A stretch of DNA of 64,000 bases. It comes from CAVSWT01 sp963782985. GTDB lineage: Bacteria; Bacteroidota; Ignavibacteria; Ignavibacteriales; Ignavibacteriaceae. The position numbers were made by a program, and so were the translations under genes. The stretch is taken from positions 62,001 through 126,000 of the forward strand of contig CAWALU010000011.1 in NCBI GenBank assembly GCA_963782985.1, read 5' to 3'. This document shows, in pieces, positions 24,619 to 35,474 of this stretch. Each line of letters opens with the position of its first letter. Position 1 is the stretch's first letter. The notes beneath the pieces were generated by a model that ran no database searches, had not been told where the DNA came from, and was given only the letters and a program-made list of their open reading frames with translations.

Positions 24619-26439
24619 TTAATTCATATGGTCAAATACCTTGTTAGAATATTTGTTGACAATACTATTATTTGAATATGTGTTATCAAGTAACGATGTT
24701 AAGGTGAAAACACTTTGGACTATAATATTCCTATAATCCTTCAATCCTAAAGCATCATTAATTTTGAAATAATTATGGATTTCATCAGTATTATTAAGCT
24801 GTTCCACAATTGATCTAAATATTATAGAATCCTGATTACTAATTACAGGATTCCCACCAAAGAAAATACTTTTAATTTTACTTCTTAAATTATCGTTGAT
24901 TTTTGGATAGACATAATAAACGCCTAACATAAAAAATTTAGATCTTAAAGAAGTTATCGGAGATTTAAAATTAGTGTAAAATACACTTGCAGCATCTGGG
25001 GAAAAACTTTTCAATAAAGCAATAAAAAGTTTATGCATTTTCTTAGACTCGTCCGAACAATTAAATAAGTATTGCACAAATGGAAATGAGCTTAGAGGGC
25101 CATAAGTCCAAATAAATTTTCTATGTCTGTCCTCACCTTGGTATGCAAGTTTGTGGGATTTCTCGATGGATCTATAGTGAATATATTTTTGAGTGAAATC
25201 ATTTTCAGGATAAGAATTCAATAAGTTTAAAAGATCATTTAAAATATCGTCCTGGTGAACTTTAAGAATTGAGCTTACTTCCGCTATGTTAATCATTGAG
25301 TGTTCCCCTAATATATATGCGGACAATTCTTCGTTGCTTGAACATTTCGGGATAGGATTGTCAAAGGACAAAATCACTTTATCACCCTTATCTCCAGTTA
25401 TCAGATTTATATCGCTTCCAAATTTATCCTGAACTTGTCTATAAAAAGGAAGAAGGAAAGCGGTTGCTAAATAACTCATTCCTTCTTTTAATTTTAATAA
25501 AGTGTCAAGGTCGTTTCCAATTGGTGGGTTTATATTAATTGGAGTCCACTCAACTTTAAAAATGTCTGAAATTTGTTTTGCAATTTTTGTTTCTTCTTTC
25601 TCGGCTTTATTTTCGAAAACCATCGTAGTGGTTTGAAATGGAATTTTATTCTTTGCCATACAAGCAGCAATTGTTCTAGAATCCATACCTCCAGTAAGTG
25701 CAATTAAATTTAAATTGTTACCATTATTACAACGATTTATACATGCTTGTGAAAATAGTTCGGATAAATCACTAATTATTTCTTTAAAATCTTTGTCCCT
25801 ATACTTTCTTTCTTCAAAATTAAAATTATTAACAATATTAATTGATACTTCATTATCATTGGCTACAATTAAGGTAGCTGGACGCATTTGTTGAATATTC
25901 TCATATAAAGTTCTATCGCCCAACAAATATCCAAAAAGTAAAAACTCACCCAGCCCTGTATTATCAAAGGCAAGATTATTTTCAAAATCATTTATAAAGC
26001 GAAAAAATCTTGAGATTACAATTTCATTTTCCTTTTTTAGAAAATAAATAGGGATTCTACCTAAAATATCATTGAATACTATTAGTGTATTTGTTTTATT
26101 GTTAAATGCAAAAACAACAAATTCCCCATCAATTGTTAAAAGCCAATTCTTTAATGCTAGTTCCGATAAATTATTAATAAGTTTGTATAATTCTTGTTCA
26201 ACATTATTTTCAGACTTATTATATATTTTACCCTCAATTATGATTTGTAAATCTCCTGATTCATAAACTTTTATTGGATATTCTGAATACTTATTCCATC
26301 CCAGAAAAATATTATCTTTAATCAACGCTACCTTGGAAGAATAAGAACTTAAGTAATTTAACTTATTAAGTATTTCATTCAGATAAGTAGATTTATTTAA
26401 TAATCCATTTTGTTTTTTTATTGCACTAATTCCAGCCAT
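24619..26439 (-). CDS. Asparagine synthase-like protein lacking the glutaminase cysteine
   Basis: The 606-residue protein has the two-domain plan of AsnB: an N-terminal Ntn-type glutaminase region with DGEFVVFAFNN and NDILGRIPIYFL (about 104-133), and a synthetase domain with the PP-loop LTGGMDSRT at 248-256. The N-terminus is MAGI instead of MCGI, so the nucleophile Cys2 is Ala. Glutamine hydrolysis is therefore not expected; ammonia or another nucleophile, or a non-asparagine substrate, is likely. Relatives occur in O-antigen loci. A complete AsnB-type gene with Cys lies at 31700. Confidence 0.85.
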   Translation of the reverse strand: MAGISAIKKQNGLLNKSTYLNEILNKLNYLSSYSSKVALIKDNIFLGWNKYSEYPIKVYESGDLQIIIEGKIYNKSENNVEQELYKLINNLSELALKNWLLTIDGEFVVFAFNNKTNTLIVFNDILGRIPIYFLKKENEIVISRFFRFINDFENNLAFDNTGLGEFLLFGYLLGDRTLYENIQQMRPATLIVANDNEVSINIVNNFNFEERKYRDKDFKEIISDLSELFSQACINRCNNGNNLNLIALTGGMDSRTIAACMAKNKIPFQTTTMVFENKAEKEETKIAKQISDIFKVEWTPININPPIGNDLDTLLKLKEGMSYLATAFLLPFYRQVQDKFGSDINLITGDKGDKVILSFDNPIPKCSSNEELSAYILGEHSMINIAEVSSILKVHQDDILNDLLNLLNSYPENDFTQKYIHYRSIEKSHKLAYQGEDRHRKFIWTYGPLSSFPFVQYLFNCSDESKKMHKLFIALLKSFSPDAASVFYTNFKSPITSLRSKFFMLGVYYVYPKINDNLRSKIKSIFFGGNPVISNQDSIIFRSIVEQLNNTDEIHNYFKINDALGLKDYRNIIVQSVFTLTSLLDNTYSNNSIVNKYSNKVFDHMN

Positions 26440-26573
26440 TTATGAATCTCTTATTTTTTAAAATTCAACATTAAAATTTGTTTTTCAATTTAAATTAATT
26501 ATTAACTAATCTACCGTAAGGAGATAATTATTTCAATTTTTAATTCAATTCTTTTATTGTATCAAGTTTGATA

Positions 26574-27794
26574 TTAATTCAATTGTTTGTAAAAATCATC
26601 CGCGATTTGGTCAAGGTTAAATCTTTCTTTAACATAATTAAAACCATTTACACCATAATTCTCAGCTAATCCAGGGGAATGATAAAGTGTTAATATATTT
26701 TTTGCAAGATCGGATGAATCTTCTGGAGTAAATGCTAATCCACAATTACCTTCGAAAATAAAAAGGTCCTTTGCTTCTCCTTCAACACCGAGTATGATTG
26801 GTTTTTTAGATGCTAAAATCTCAAATATCTTTGAAGGTATTGCACCTTTAAATAATTCAAGTCGCTTCAATGGAATAATAGATGCATTAGCTGAAGATAT
26901 TAGGTAAGGCATTTGATCTTTTTCTACCGGATCATAAAAGAAGACATTTTTTAAAAACAATTTATTTTTCAATTCAAATAATTTTTCCTTCTCAGGCCCA
27001 TCGCCAATTAAAATAAATTTAATATTAGAATGATCTTTGGTTCTATCAGCCGCATGTAAAATAACTTCTAATCCTTGAGCATAACCAAAAATTCCGGCGT
27101 ACAATATTAAAAAATCATCTTCAGAAAAACCGTTTTTTATTTTCCATTCAATAGTAGAATTATTCTTTTGAAAAAGATTAATATCTACGCCATTCTTCAG
27201 CCAATAAATGTTTTTTTGTGGAAATCTTGACTTTAATATTATTAACAATTCCGTTAGTTTGTCCAGTTATTAAAAATGAATTTTTATAAATATATTCTTC
27301 TAGTTTAGTTGAGATGTTAATCAAAAATTTATTTGTGACTAGTCCTAATTTTTCCGCACTTTCCGGCCAAAGATCAGAGACATTGAAAATTAGTTTTGCA
27401 TTTTTTTCTCTTGCAAGTAATTAATAGCTGTGATTCCTAGGAACAAAGGCGGTGACTCACAAAAAATAAAATTCTGGTTATTCAATTTTAAATAATCCTA
27501 CAAATAATGAAGTAAGCACAAATGAAAAATAGTTCAGTAATCTTAAAATCAAGGATTTTGATTTCCTAACAAAAATATAACCTCGATGAACTTTAATCGA
27601 GTTTATCTTTTCAAACAAATAAAATTTACCTTTATACTTTTCCATTACTACCATGCGTGGGTAATTAGGCATTGCTGTTAAAACAGTATACATCAGCACC
27701 TTTTTTTTGCAATCTCATAGCCAGCTCAAACAGTCTATTTTGAGGAGCTCCTACTTCAGGGGGGAAGTATTGAGTAAGAAATAATATTTTTCAT
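26574..27794 (-). pseudogene. WbuB-like family 4 glycosyltransferase with about five frameshifts
   Basis: Reading across frames from ATG 27794 gives FLTQYFPPEVGAPQNRLFEL, then VLTAMPNYP, ESPPLFLGITAI, FNVSDLWPESAEKLGLVTNK and ITGQTNGIVNNIK. From 27248 to 26574 one frame holds the intact GT-B C-terminal domain (NGVDINLFQKN, LILYAGIFGYAQGLEV, FKGAIPSKIFEILA). Shifts are needed near 27780, 27685, 27480, 27430 and 27238. The text fits WbuB-type transferases of about 400 residues that act on UDP-GlcNAc-derived precursors. The conserved protein text argues for sequencing error or very recent decay. Confidence 0.75.
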
Positions 27795-28000
27795 CAATAA
27801 ATGGTTTGAGCTTTAATTATAAGATTATAGAATTTTATGAGTGCAAAATAGATTTAAATCGATTTTCCAAACATTAGTAAAATAAATATTGTCATTTTAT
27901 ATAAAAGATTAAATATATAAATTTAAAATAAATAAGGATAATATTTTGTTATTCCATATGTTTATCGAATTGCTGTTTAGATTTAATTTAGGCTGAAATA

Positions 28001-29119
28001 TTGGGTACTATCTCACTATTAGAAAGAATAAAATTTTTAGATAAATTTTCAGAATTTGCTTCGAATAGCCTTTTAAAGATTATTCGTAAAATTAATAGAA
28101 AAAATAAAATCGATGGCGGTAGTGTTGTTATAATCTCTTTACACAAGTTAGGTGATTCCGTTTTTACAGTTCCCGCTGTAAAACAAATTTTCAATTACTA
28201 TACCGATAAAAAAATTTTCATACTAACCTTTCCGGAAATAAAACCGATTTATGAAATTGTATTCAATAAGGAATGCATTAATGTAGTTAATAAAGACAGT
28301 TTTATTTTTGGGGGAAGAATAGCATTAAATAAAGCAAGAAAAATTCTAGATAAATTAAATCCTGAAACTATATTTGATATTACGGGGACAATTTCATCAG
28401 CTTCTTTAATTGTAAATTCTAAAGCCAAAAATATTATTGGACATAATTTAAAATATTACAGGTCAGTGTATAATCACTTTACTCCAATAAGAAATACACC
28501 GCATTTAATTGATCGATATTTAGATGTGGTGAAGCTGCTAATTCCCATTGATGCTTCAATAATAAATAAAGAATTTACAGTCAATTATTCACCGGATGGT
28601 AAAATTTATATTTGTCCTTTAGCTGGCTGGAAAGCTAAGGAATGGGGAATTGAAAAATTTGCAGAGCTTTCAAACATATTAAATCAAAGTTATGAAACAG
28701 AAATAATTTTTGAAAAAGATAAACTTTCAAAAGAAGAAATAAAACAATTCGCAGATAGAAATATTCCAATCATTCAAACAAACTCAATAGAAGAACTAAT
28801 TAATAAAATTAAAGATTGTTCTTTATTTATTTCCAATGATTCTGGGCCATTATATATAGCAAATTTACTGGGGAAACCAACATTTACAATCTATGGACCG
28901 ACCAACCCCGATTATTCACTTCCATTTGGTAAGTTTCATAAATTTGTTCAAAAAAAAATTTCATGTTCCCCAGATGGAACTCAATATTGTTATTTGCAAG
29001 CAGGGTTAATCTGTCCATCTTATGAATGTATGAATCAATTGGGTGTTGATGAAGTGAATCAATCAGTATTATCATTTTTAAAAGATATTGATTTTAAAAT
29101 TCCTAGAAAATCTATTTAA
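28001..29119 (+). CDS. Family 9 (heptosyltransferase-type) glycosyltransferase
   Basis: The 372-residue protein has the two Rossmann halves of GT9. The first carries VVIISLHKLGDSVFTVPAV; the second has IYICPLAGWKAKEWGIEKFA and the donor-site run LFISNDSGPLYIANLLGKPT, followed by FTIYGPTNP. Such enzymes transfer heptose or related sugars to lipid-linked acceptors at the inner membrane. The start is TTG 28001 with no strong ribosome binding site; a later start would remove part of a non-conserved basic N-terminus. It abuts the polymerase/ligase gene with no gap. Confidence 0.85.
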   Translation: MGTISLLERIKFLDKFSEFASNSLLKIIRKINRKNKIDGGSVVIISLHKLGDSVFTVPAVKQIFNYYTDKKIFILTFPEIKPIYEIVFNKECINVVNKDSFIFGGRIALNKARKILDKLNPETIFDITGTISSASLIVNSKAKNIIGHNLKYYRSVYNHFTPIRNTPHLIDRYLDVVKLLIPIDASIINKEFTVNYSPDGKIYICPLAGWKAKEWGIEKFAELSNILNQSYETEIIFEKDKLSKEEIKQFADRNIPIIQTNSIEELINKIKDCSLFISNDSGPLYIANLLGKPTFTIYGPTNPDYSLPFGKFHKFVQKKISCSPDGTQYCYLQAGLICPSYECMNQLGVDEVNQSVLSFLKDIDFKIPRKSI

Positions 29120-30568
29120 ATGATTGAAAATCCACCACACAATATTAAGCTAAATTCTACTTCTAAATTTATTATTTCGGCAATTTTAATAGCGGTTTTA
29201 TTAACTTTATTTTTTAATAGTCTACCATATTTAGTTGTATTAACAGTACTAATATTTTTAATATATCTTTTTGGCAGAAGGGGAGTCCTTTTTTTAATAT
29301 TAACTTCTTACATGACTTTAGTTGGAGAGATAAATGTTACATTAAGATTAGCTGTCCATATTTTTGGATTTGGGGGATTGATTTATTTATTCATTTCTGA
29401 GTATGGATTTAACTTTTCATGTTATAAAAAACTTCCCAAAATTGTTATTAATTTAATTGTCCTACTATTTTCAGCAATGTTAATCTCTTCAATTTTTTCA
29501 AATTATTTACAGGCAGGATTAATAAAAATAATCCAGATGATTTATTTTTTCTTGATCATCTATATAACATATTCTTTAATTAAAAATGATAAAGATGTAA
29601 AAACTATTCTTGCAGCATTTATTTTTTCTGCTGTAATAATGTCCTCCAGTTTTCTTTTGAGTCTATTCAAATCACCAGGAAGTTTTATTGAAATAATTTC
29701 GACTGTAGACTATAGGAAAGGAGGCTTAATTGGTAATATAAATGCCTTAGCTGTTTTTTTTGCTGTTGGGGTACCTTTAGTTTTTACTTTACTTCATTAT
29801 TCCACGAAAACAAGCTTGAGATTTGTACTATTACTTGTATTATTTTTATTGTCCCTAGGTTTGTTAACCACAATTTCAAGAGCAGCTATTTTATCAACTT
29901 TAATCAGTTTGGGGATTATTATATTCTTCTTTCATAGGAAAATGTTTTATAAAATATTAACCTTTTTTTCTATTTTATTCTTTATCATTTTACTTATTGC
30001 CCCTTTAAGAGAAAATCTTTTTTTATTTTTTAGATTAAATGAAGGATTAAGCCAAAGAGATCAATTGTGGCAACTAGCATTTAATATAATTAAGGATAAA
30101 CCTTTAACCGGAATTGGCCCTGGTGCATACAGTTATGTAATGTTTAATTATTTCCCTGTTTTATTGGATTCTATTCAAGGTCAAATATTTATAGCTTTAA
30201 GTAAAAACAGTTTTGGATTTAATGATTCCCATAATTTTTATTTGACATTATTTTCAGACCTTGGCATTATGGGTTTATTTGTTTCATTATTTTTACCATT
30301 TGCATTTATAGTCATTGCAAAAAAGGCAATTTATTTTTCAAAACTTTTAAAATCTGAAGGGTATAAATTGATTATAGGTCTAACAGCAGTTGGAATGGGA
30401 TTGTTTATTAGAGGATTTTTTGAAGGAATTTCATTAATAACTTACGGCTGGATTACAGTCGATTTACCTTTCTGGCTAGTTTTTACCTTACTCATTCATA
30501 TTTATGTTAAATTAAAATCAACTAATATCACGCAATTGAATCTTTTGGATAAAAAGCAAATTGGATAA
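29120..30568 (+). CDS. O-antigen polymerase/ligase family membrane protein
   Basis: The 482-residue protein has about 12 hydrophobic segments and one large exported loop around residues 300-380, which contains KPLTGIGPGAYSYVMFNYFP and NDSHNFYLTLFSDLGIMGL. That GxGPGxY plus SHNxYL pattern is the Wzy_C/WaaL signature. It either polymerises repeat units (Wzy) or ligates glycan to an acceptor (WaaL). With flippase, Wzz and Wza nearby, Wzy is the likelier role. The next gene starts inside its last codons. Confidence 0.85.
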   Translation: MIENPPHNIKLNSTSKFIISAILIAVLLTLFFNSLPYLVVLTVLIFLIYLFGRRGVLFLILTSYMTLVGEINVTLRLAVHIFGFGGLIYLFISEYGFNFSCYKKLPKIVINLIVLLFSAMLISSIFSNYLQAGLIKIIQMIYFFLIIYITYSLIKNDKDVKTILAAFIFSAVIMSSSFLLSLFKSPGSFIEIISTVDYRKGGLIGNINALAVFFAVGVPLVFTLLHYSTKTSLRFVLLLVLFLLSLGLLTTISRAAILSTLISLGIIIFFFHRKMFYKILTFFSILFFIILLIAPLRENLFLFFRLNEGLSQRDQLWQLAFNIIKDKPLTGIGPGAYSYVMFNYFPVLLDSIQGQIFIALSKNSFGFNDSHNFYLTLFSDLGIMGLFVSLFLPFAFIVIAKKAIYFSKLLKSEGYKLIIGLTAVGMGLFIRGFFEGISLITYGWITVDLPFWLVFTLLIHIYVKLKSTNITQLNLLDKKQIG

Positions 30569-31679
30569 TAAAATAAAAGTGCTATTACTCTCCTCAATTA
30601 ATTCTGCACATACAATAAAGTGGGCAAATGGTTTATATAGTAAAGGTTGTGATGTAACCGTATTTGGACTCAATTCATCTTCTGATGAGACGCAATATGA
30701 AAAAGGCATCAACTTTGAATACTTTGGTATTTCAGAAGAAATTTTAACTTCAAATTTCGGAAGCATGAGAAAACTTCTTTATATAAAAGCATTGCCAAAA
30801 CTCAAAAAAATATTAAAAAAGTTGAAGCCAGATATTTTGCATGCTCACTATGTTAGTAGTTACGGCATTTTAGGTGCTATTACAAATTATCATCCATTTA
30901 TTATATCTGTTTGGGGAGCTGATATTTTTACTTTCCCGCAGAGATCAATACTGCATAAATATCTTATAAAATATATTTTTAAAAAAGCTGATAAAATCCT
31001 TTCAACAAGTAAATTTATGATTGATGAGATTAAAAAGTTTACTAATAAAGAAATTTATGTTACACCTTTTGGAGTTAATACTAATAAATTTAAACCTAAG
31101 AAAGTTAAAAATCTCTTCGATGTTAATGATTTAATCATTGGCACAATTAAAGGTTTGGAAAAACAATATGGAGTTGAATATCTAATTAAAGCTTTTCATT
31201 TATTGACAAAAAAATTTCCTGATTTACCTCTTAAATTATTAATTACCGGTGGCGGTTCACTTGAATTTGAACTTAAGGAACTGGTAATAAATTTAAAACT
31301 TGAAAATCGAGTTGTGTTTACTGGATACGTCAAATATGATATTATAGAAAATTATCATAATATGCTGGACATATATGTTGCTTTATCTATATTTGATGAT
31401 GAAAGTTTTGGGGTAGCTATTTTAGAAGCAAGCGCTTGTTCTAAGCCGGTTATTGTATCAAGAGTTGGCGGTTTACCTGAAGTTGTTGAAGATAATGTAA
31501 CTGGTTATATAGTTCCGGCTAAAGATGAACAAGCAGCTGCCGATGCGATTGAAAAATTAATTCTTAATCAAGATTTGAGAGAGTATATAGGTTCCGAAGG
31601 ACTAAAAAGAGTTCAGATGAATTATAATTTTGATGAAAACTTAGAACAAATGATCGGAATTTATAAACATATAATTTAA
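30561..31679 (+). CDS. Family 4 glycosyltransferase
   Basis: The 372-residue GT-B enzyme has an N-terminal acceptor domain (INSAHTIKWANGLYSKG, then HAHYVSSYGILGA). The C-terminal donor domain contains YVTPFGVNTNKFKP, LLITGGGSLEFEL, VALSIFDDESFGVAILEASA and GLPEVVEDNVTGYIV. The E-x7-E pattern (ESFGVAILE) is the retaining GT4 donor site. The start is TTG 30561, overlapping the polymerase gene by eight bases. The sugar it transfers cannot be read from the sequence. Confidence 0.9.
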   Translation: MDNKIKVLLLSSINSAHTIKWANGLYSKGCDVTVFGLNSSSDETQYEKGINFEYFGISEEILTSNFGSMRKLLYIKALPKLKKILKKLKPDILHAHYVSSYGILGAITNYHPFIISVWGADIFTFPQRSILHKYLIKYIFKKADKILSTSKFMIDEIKKFTNKEIYVTPFGVNTNKFKPKKVKNLFDVNDLIIGTIKGLEKQYGVEYLIKAFHLLTKKFPDLPLKLLITGGGSLEFELKELVINLKLENRVVFTGYVKYDIIENYHNMLDIYVALSIFDDESFGVAILEASACSKPVIVSRVGGLPEVVEDNVTGYIVPAKDEQAAADAIEKLILNQDLREYIGSEGLKRVQMNYNFDENLEQMIGIYKHII

Positions 31680-31699
31680 ATTTATGGATTTATAAAAAT

Positions 31700-33524
31700 A
31701 TGTGCGGAATATTTGCTGCAATAAATATGAATGGCTCCTTTAATGCCGATGACTTAATTTGTTTTGAAAGATCAACAGCCCTTACTTTTTATCGCGGTCC
31801 GGATGCAAAAAAATCTTTATGTATTAACACATTTCAAAAAAAAAATAGTAAAGAAAATTTTAATGTTTTCCTTGGCCACAATAGACTTTCCATTATTGAT
31901 CTAAGCGAAGATGGAAATCAGCCGATGGAAGACAATGGAAATATCATAATCTTCAATGGAGAGATTTTTAATTATTTAGAATTGAAGAATAATCTTATAA
32001 AACAGGGGGTAAACTTTAAAACTAAATCCGATACTGAAGTGATATTAAAAATTTATGAGAAGTACGGAGAGAATTCATTTAATCTTCTTAACGGAATGTG
32101 GGCTTTTATTTTAGTTGATTTGAAAAAAAATAAAATTGTTATAAGCCGCGATCGTTTTTCAATCAAGCCATTGTACTACTACAATAAAAATTCTGTTTTT
32201 TATTTCGCAAGTGAAATTAAACAGTTGTTACCATTTCTGCCTAAGAAAGAATTGAATGAACAGGTTATGTTTAATTTTCTTCAGCAAGGGCTTATCGATA
32301 TAAATGAAAATACATTTTATAAAAATATATTAAAGGTCAAACCAAAAACTAATTTTATTTTAAAATTAAATGAAAAAGAAATTCTTTTTGAAAATTATTG
32401 GGATTTTGAAGAGAAAGAAATTAATGAAAAGAATTATTTGGATGAATTTAAAGAATTATTTTTTGATAGTGTGAGATTAAGATTAAGAAGCGATGTTGAG
32501 GTTGGTGCCTTACTAAGCGGCGGATTAGATTCATCTGCAATTTCATTAGCAGCTAATAAGTTGATGAATGGCAATATTAAAACCTTTTCCGTTGTTTCAA
32601 ATGATAAAGATTCAAGTGAAGAAAAGTTTGTCGATATATTGATAAAAGAAAAAGGAATAAAGAACCACAAACTTTTCATCGAACATAAAGACATTTTAAA
32701 AAATTTGGATGATGTTATAAAGCACCAGGATGAACCTTTTAATACTTTAAGCGTAGTTGCGCAATACACTATACTTGAACAGATAAAAAAGCATACGAAT
32801 ATTATAGTTGTTTTAAGTGGTCAAGGTGGTGATGAATTAATGATGGGATATTTGAAATATTATTTCTTCTATTTGAAAGATCTTTTAAGAGAGAAAAAGT
32901 TAATTAAGTTTTCAAAAGAAATAATTACTTCTATCATTTCTCAAAATATTTTATTTAAAAATAAGATCGGTCTTTCGAAAAGGTATCTTCCTTTTATGGT
33001 AAAAAAACAGGTAAACTATTTAACAATTAATGGAGCACTCGAAAATCCATGGGAATTTAAGAATCTTGTTGAGAGACAAGAACTAGATATCGATAAATTT
33101 TCTATTCCAATTTTAACAAGATATGAGGATAGAAATTCAATGGCTCATTCACTTGAAACCAGGCTGCCATTTTTGGATCATAGACTAGTTAATTTTCTTT
33201 TAAATTTAAAACAATTTAAAAATTAAAAATGGGTGGACAAAATATATTTTGCGTGAAGCAATTACGGAATTGCCCAAAGAAATAAGATGGAGAAAAGATA
33301 AAAAAGGATTTATAATTCCTGAAGAAACATGGTATAAAAATGAATTAAAGGGCCAAATTTTAACATTAATTAAAAATAGTGTGCTGAATGAATTAGGTAT
33401 AATTAATAAAAAATCTTTTCTAGAGTATTTTAATAATTTCCTAAATGGCAATAGAAATATTCATTATTCGGATATATCAAAAGTATTTATTGCAGAGAAA
33501 TGGGCTGCAAATTTTATTTCGTGA
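31700..33524 (+). CDS. asnB: Asparagine synthetase (glutamine-hydrolysing), one frameshift
   Basis: The first frame (31700-33226) gives MCGIFAAINMNG with catalytic Cys2, GHNRLSIIDLSEDGNQPM, the PP-loop ALLSGGLDSSAIS and the late text SMAHSLETRLPFLDHRLV. It stops in a run of A at about 33217. The next frame continues directly (NGWTKYILREAITELPKEIR) to 33524, completing a protein of about 608 residues. One base less in the A-run restores the frame. In glycan loci such enzymes often amidate uronic acids rather than aspartate. Probably intact in the organism. Confidence 0.85.
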
Positions 33525-33533
33525 GATTTTTAT

Positions 33534-34109
33534 ATGAAAGTAAGAAAAGCAGATTCAAAAGATATAAGTGGAATTAGCGGGTTACATAAATATGCTTTCG
33601 ATAGAGACCATTTCACGTCTACATTTTCTGATGATTTCTTAAATGAGTTTTATTCTTATTTAATTAAAAATAATGAATTTAGTTATGTTGCTTTAGCTGA
33701 AAATAAAAATTTAGTTGGATTTGTGGTGGCTGGTTTTAAGTCTAAAGATTCCGTAGATAAGTTTGTAAAAAATAATTATTTAAAATTATTTTTTATTCTT
33801 TTGAATAACCCCAAATTTTTTCTGCAAAAAATAAAAGGAGTATTTGAAAGAATCTCTAAAAATCAAAAAGTTTCTGCAGCAGAATTAAGATTATTATCCA
33901 TTGCTGTTAATAAAGATTCGCAACAAAAAGGTGTGGGTTCAGCATTATTAAAATTTTTTGAGGATGAGTTAAAGAATAATGGAATATTTAAATATGGTTT
34001 ATCTGTAAAAAAAAATAATACTCAAGCCATACAATTTTATAAAAAGAAAAACTTTCAGGTAGAATTTGAATTGGATAATGCTATTTATTATATAAAAAAT
34101 CTCATTTAA
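33534..34109 (+). CDS. GNAT family N-acetyltransferase
   Basis: The 191-residue protein begins MKVRKADSKDISGISGLHKY and carries the acetyl-CoA loop as RLLSIAVNKDSQQKGVGSAL (motif Q-x-x-G-x-G-S/A), then LSVKKNNTQAIQFYKKKNF, the usual GNAT C-terminal strand. It follows the asparagine synthetase by 9 bp and precedes the DegT aminotransferase by 13 bp, so it may acetylate the amino sugar that enzyme makes. The family does not prove the substrate. Confidence 0.85.
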   Translation: MKVRKADSKDISGISGLHKYAFDRDHFTSTFSDDFLNEFYSYLIKNNEFSYVALAENKNLVGFVVAGFKSKDSVDKFVKNNYLKLFFILLNNPKFFLQKIKGVFERISKNQKVSAAELRLLSIAVNKDSQQKGVGSALLKFFEDELKNNGIFKYGLSVKKNNTQAIQFYKKKNFQVEFELDNAIYYIKNLI

Positions 34110-34122
34110 ATATATTCAACTA

Positions 34123-35285
34123 ATGCCCCAAAAATTTATTCAATTTCACAAACCGTATCAAAACGAAGATGAAATAAACGAAGTTGTTGATGCTATTAAA
34201 TCAGGCTGGTGGACTACAGGTCCCAAATCGTTAAAGTTTGAAAGCGAGTTTAATAAATTTATTGGTTCCAGATTTTCCGTTGCGGTAAATTCGTGGACTG
34301 CCGCGGCGCATCTATCTCTTGAAGCAATCGGGTTAAAAGCCGGGGACGAAGTTATTATTCCTTCAATTACTTTTACGGCAACAGCAGAAATTATTTGTTA
34401 CTTCGGAGCCACGCCTGTAATTGTAGATGTTCAGCCGGATACTTTAAATATTGATCCGATTCAAATTGAAAAAAAAATAAACGCTAAAACTAAAGCTATT
34501 ATTCCCGTTCATTACGGCGGGCAGCCTTGCGATATGGATGAAATTAATTCAATTGCAAAACAAAATAATTTAAAAGTTATTGAAGATGCTGCACATGCTT
34601 TGCCTTCTTTTTACAAAGGGAAAAATGATTGGAACTTTAAGCGATGTAACTTGCTTTAGCTTTTATGCAACTAAAACTCTTGCCACCGGTGAAGGGGGAA
34701 TGATCTGCACAAATGATGAAGAGATTGCAAACAGAACTTCAATTATGCGTTTGCATGGAATTGATAAAGATGCCTGGAATAGATATTCAAAAGAAGGTTC
34801 GTGGTATTACGAAGTTGTAGCTCCCGGTTATAAATATAATTTTACGGATATTCAAGCGGCTTTGGGTTTGGCGCAGTTAAAAAAAATAAATGAAATGCTT
34901 CGTCTTCGAAAAGAAATTTTTAATAAATATAATTCGGCGTTTGATAAAAATGAAAATATAAAAACTTTCAAAATAAAAAATGACCGCGAATCATCTCATC
35001 ATTTATATCCCATCATTAATGGATTTTGAAAAATTAAAAATTAATCGTTCACAATTTATTGACGAGCTTAAAAATCTGGGAGTTGGATCCAGCGTACATT
35101 TTATTCCGTTGTACAAACATCCTTTTTATAAAAATAATTTTCATTTAAGAGATGAGGATTTTCCGGTTTCTGAAAGAATTTATCCCAATTTAATTTCTCT
35201 TCCAATTTGGCCCGGCATGACGTTAGAGCAGATAGAAAAGGTAATTTTTTCTGTTGAAGAAACGATTTCTAAATTTTATAAATAA
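34123..35285 (+). CDS. DegT/DnrJ/EryC1 sugar aminotransferase, two frameshifts
   Basis: Three overlapping frames together encode a protein of about 387 residues. The first runs from ATG 34123 to about 34625 (KSGWWTTGPKSLKFESEFNK, SITFTATAEIICYFGATPV, IEDAAHALPS). The second runs to about 35010 and holds the PLP lysine in FYATKTLATGEGGMI, with DIQAALGLAQL. The third goes to 35285 (SVHFIPLYKHPFY). The first break is one extra A in an A-run; the second is one missing base near CCCATCATTAATGG. The enzyme moves an amino group from glutamate to a 4-keto sugar nucleotide and is PglE-like in context. Confidence 0.85.
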
Positions 35286-35474
35286 TATCATTTGTTAGAA
35301 TATTTATTATTAAAAATAGTAATAAATTCAGAGATGGATTAAATTTAAATGCCGATCAATTTTCATTAATAATGAATCTGATCTCAATACGGATTTTACA
35401 CAGGATTTTTGATGCGAAAAATGGTAAAATCAAAACCATAATATAATTCTTAATTTTTTTTATAAATTAGCTTA

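Noticed and set aside
32434..32769. 111-codon minus-strand frame
   Set aside because: Antisense shadow of the asparagine synthetase gene.
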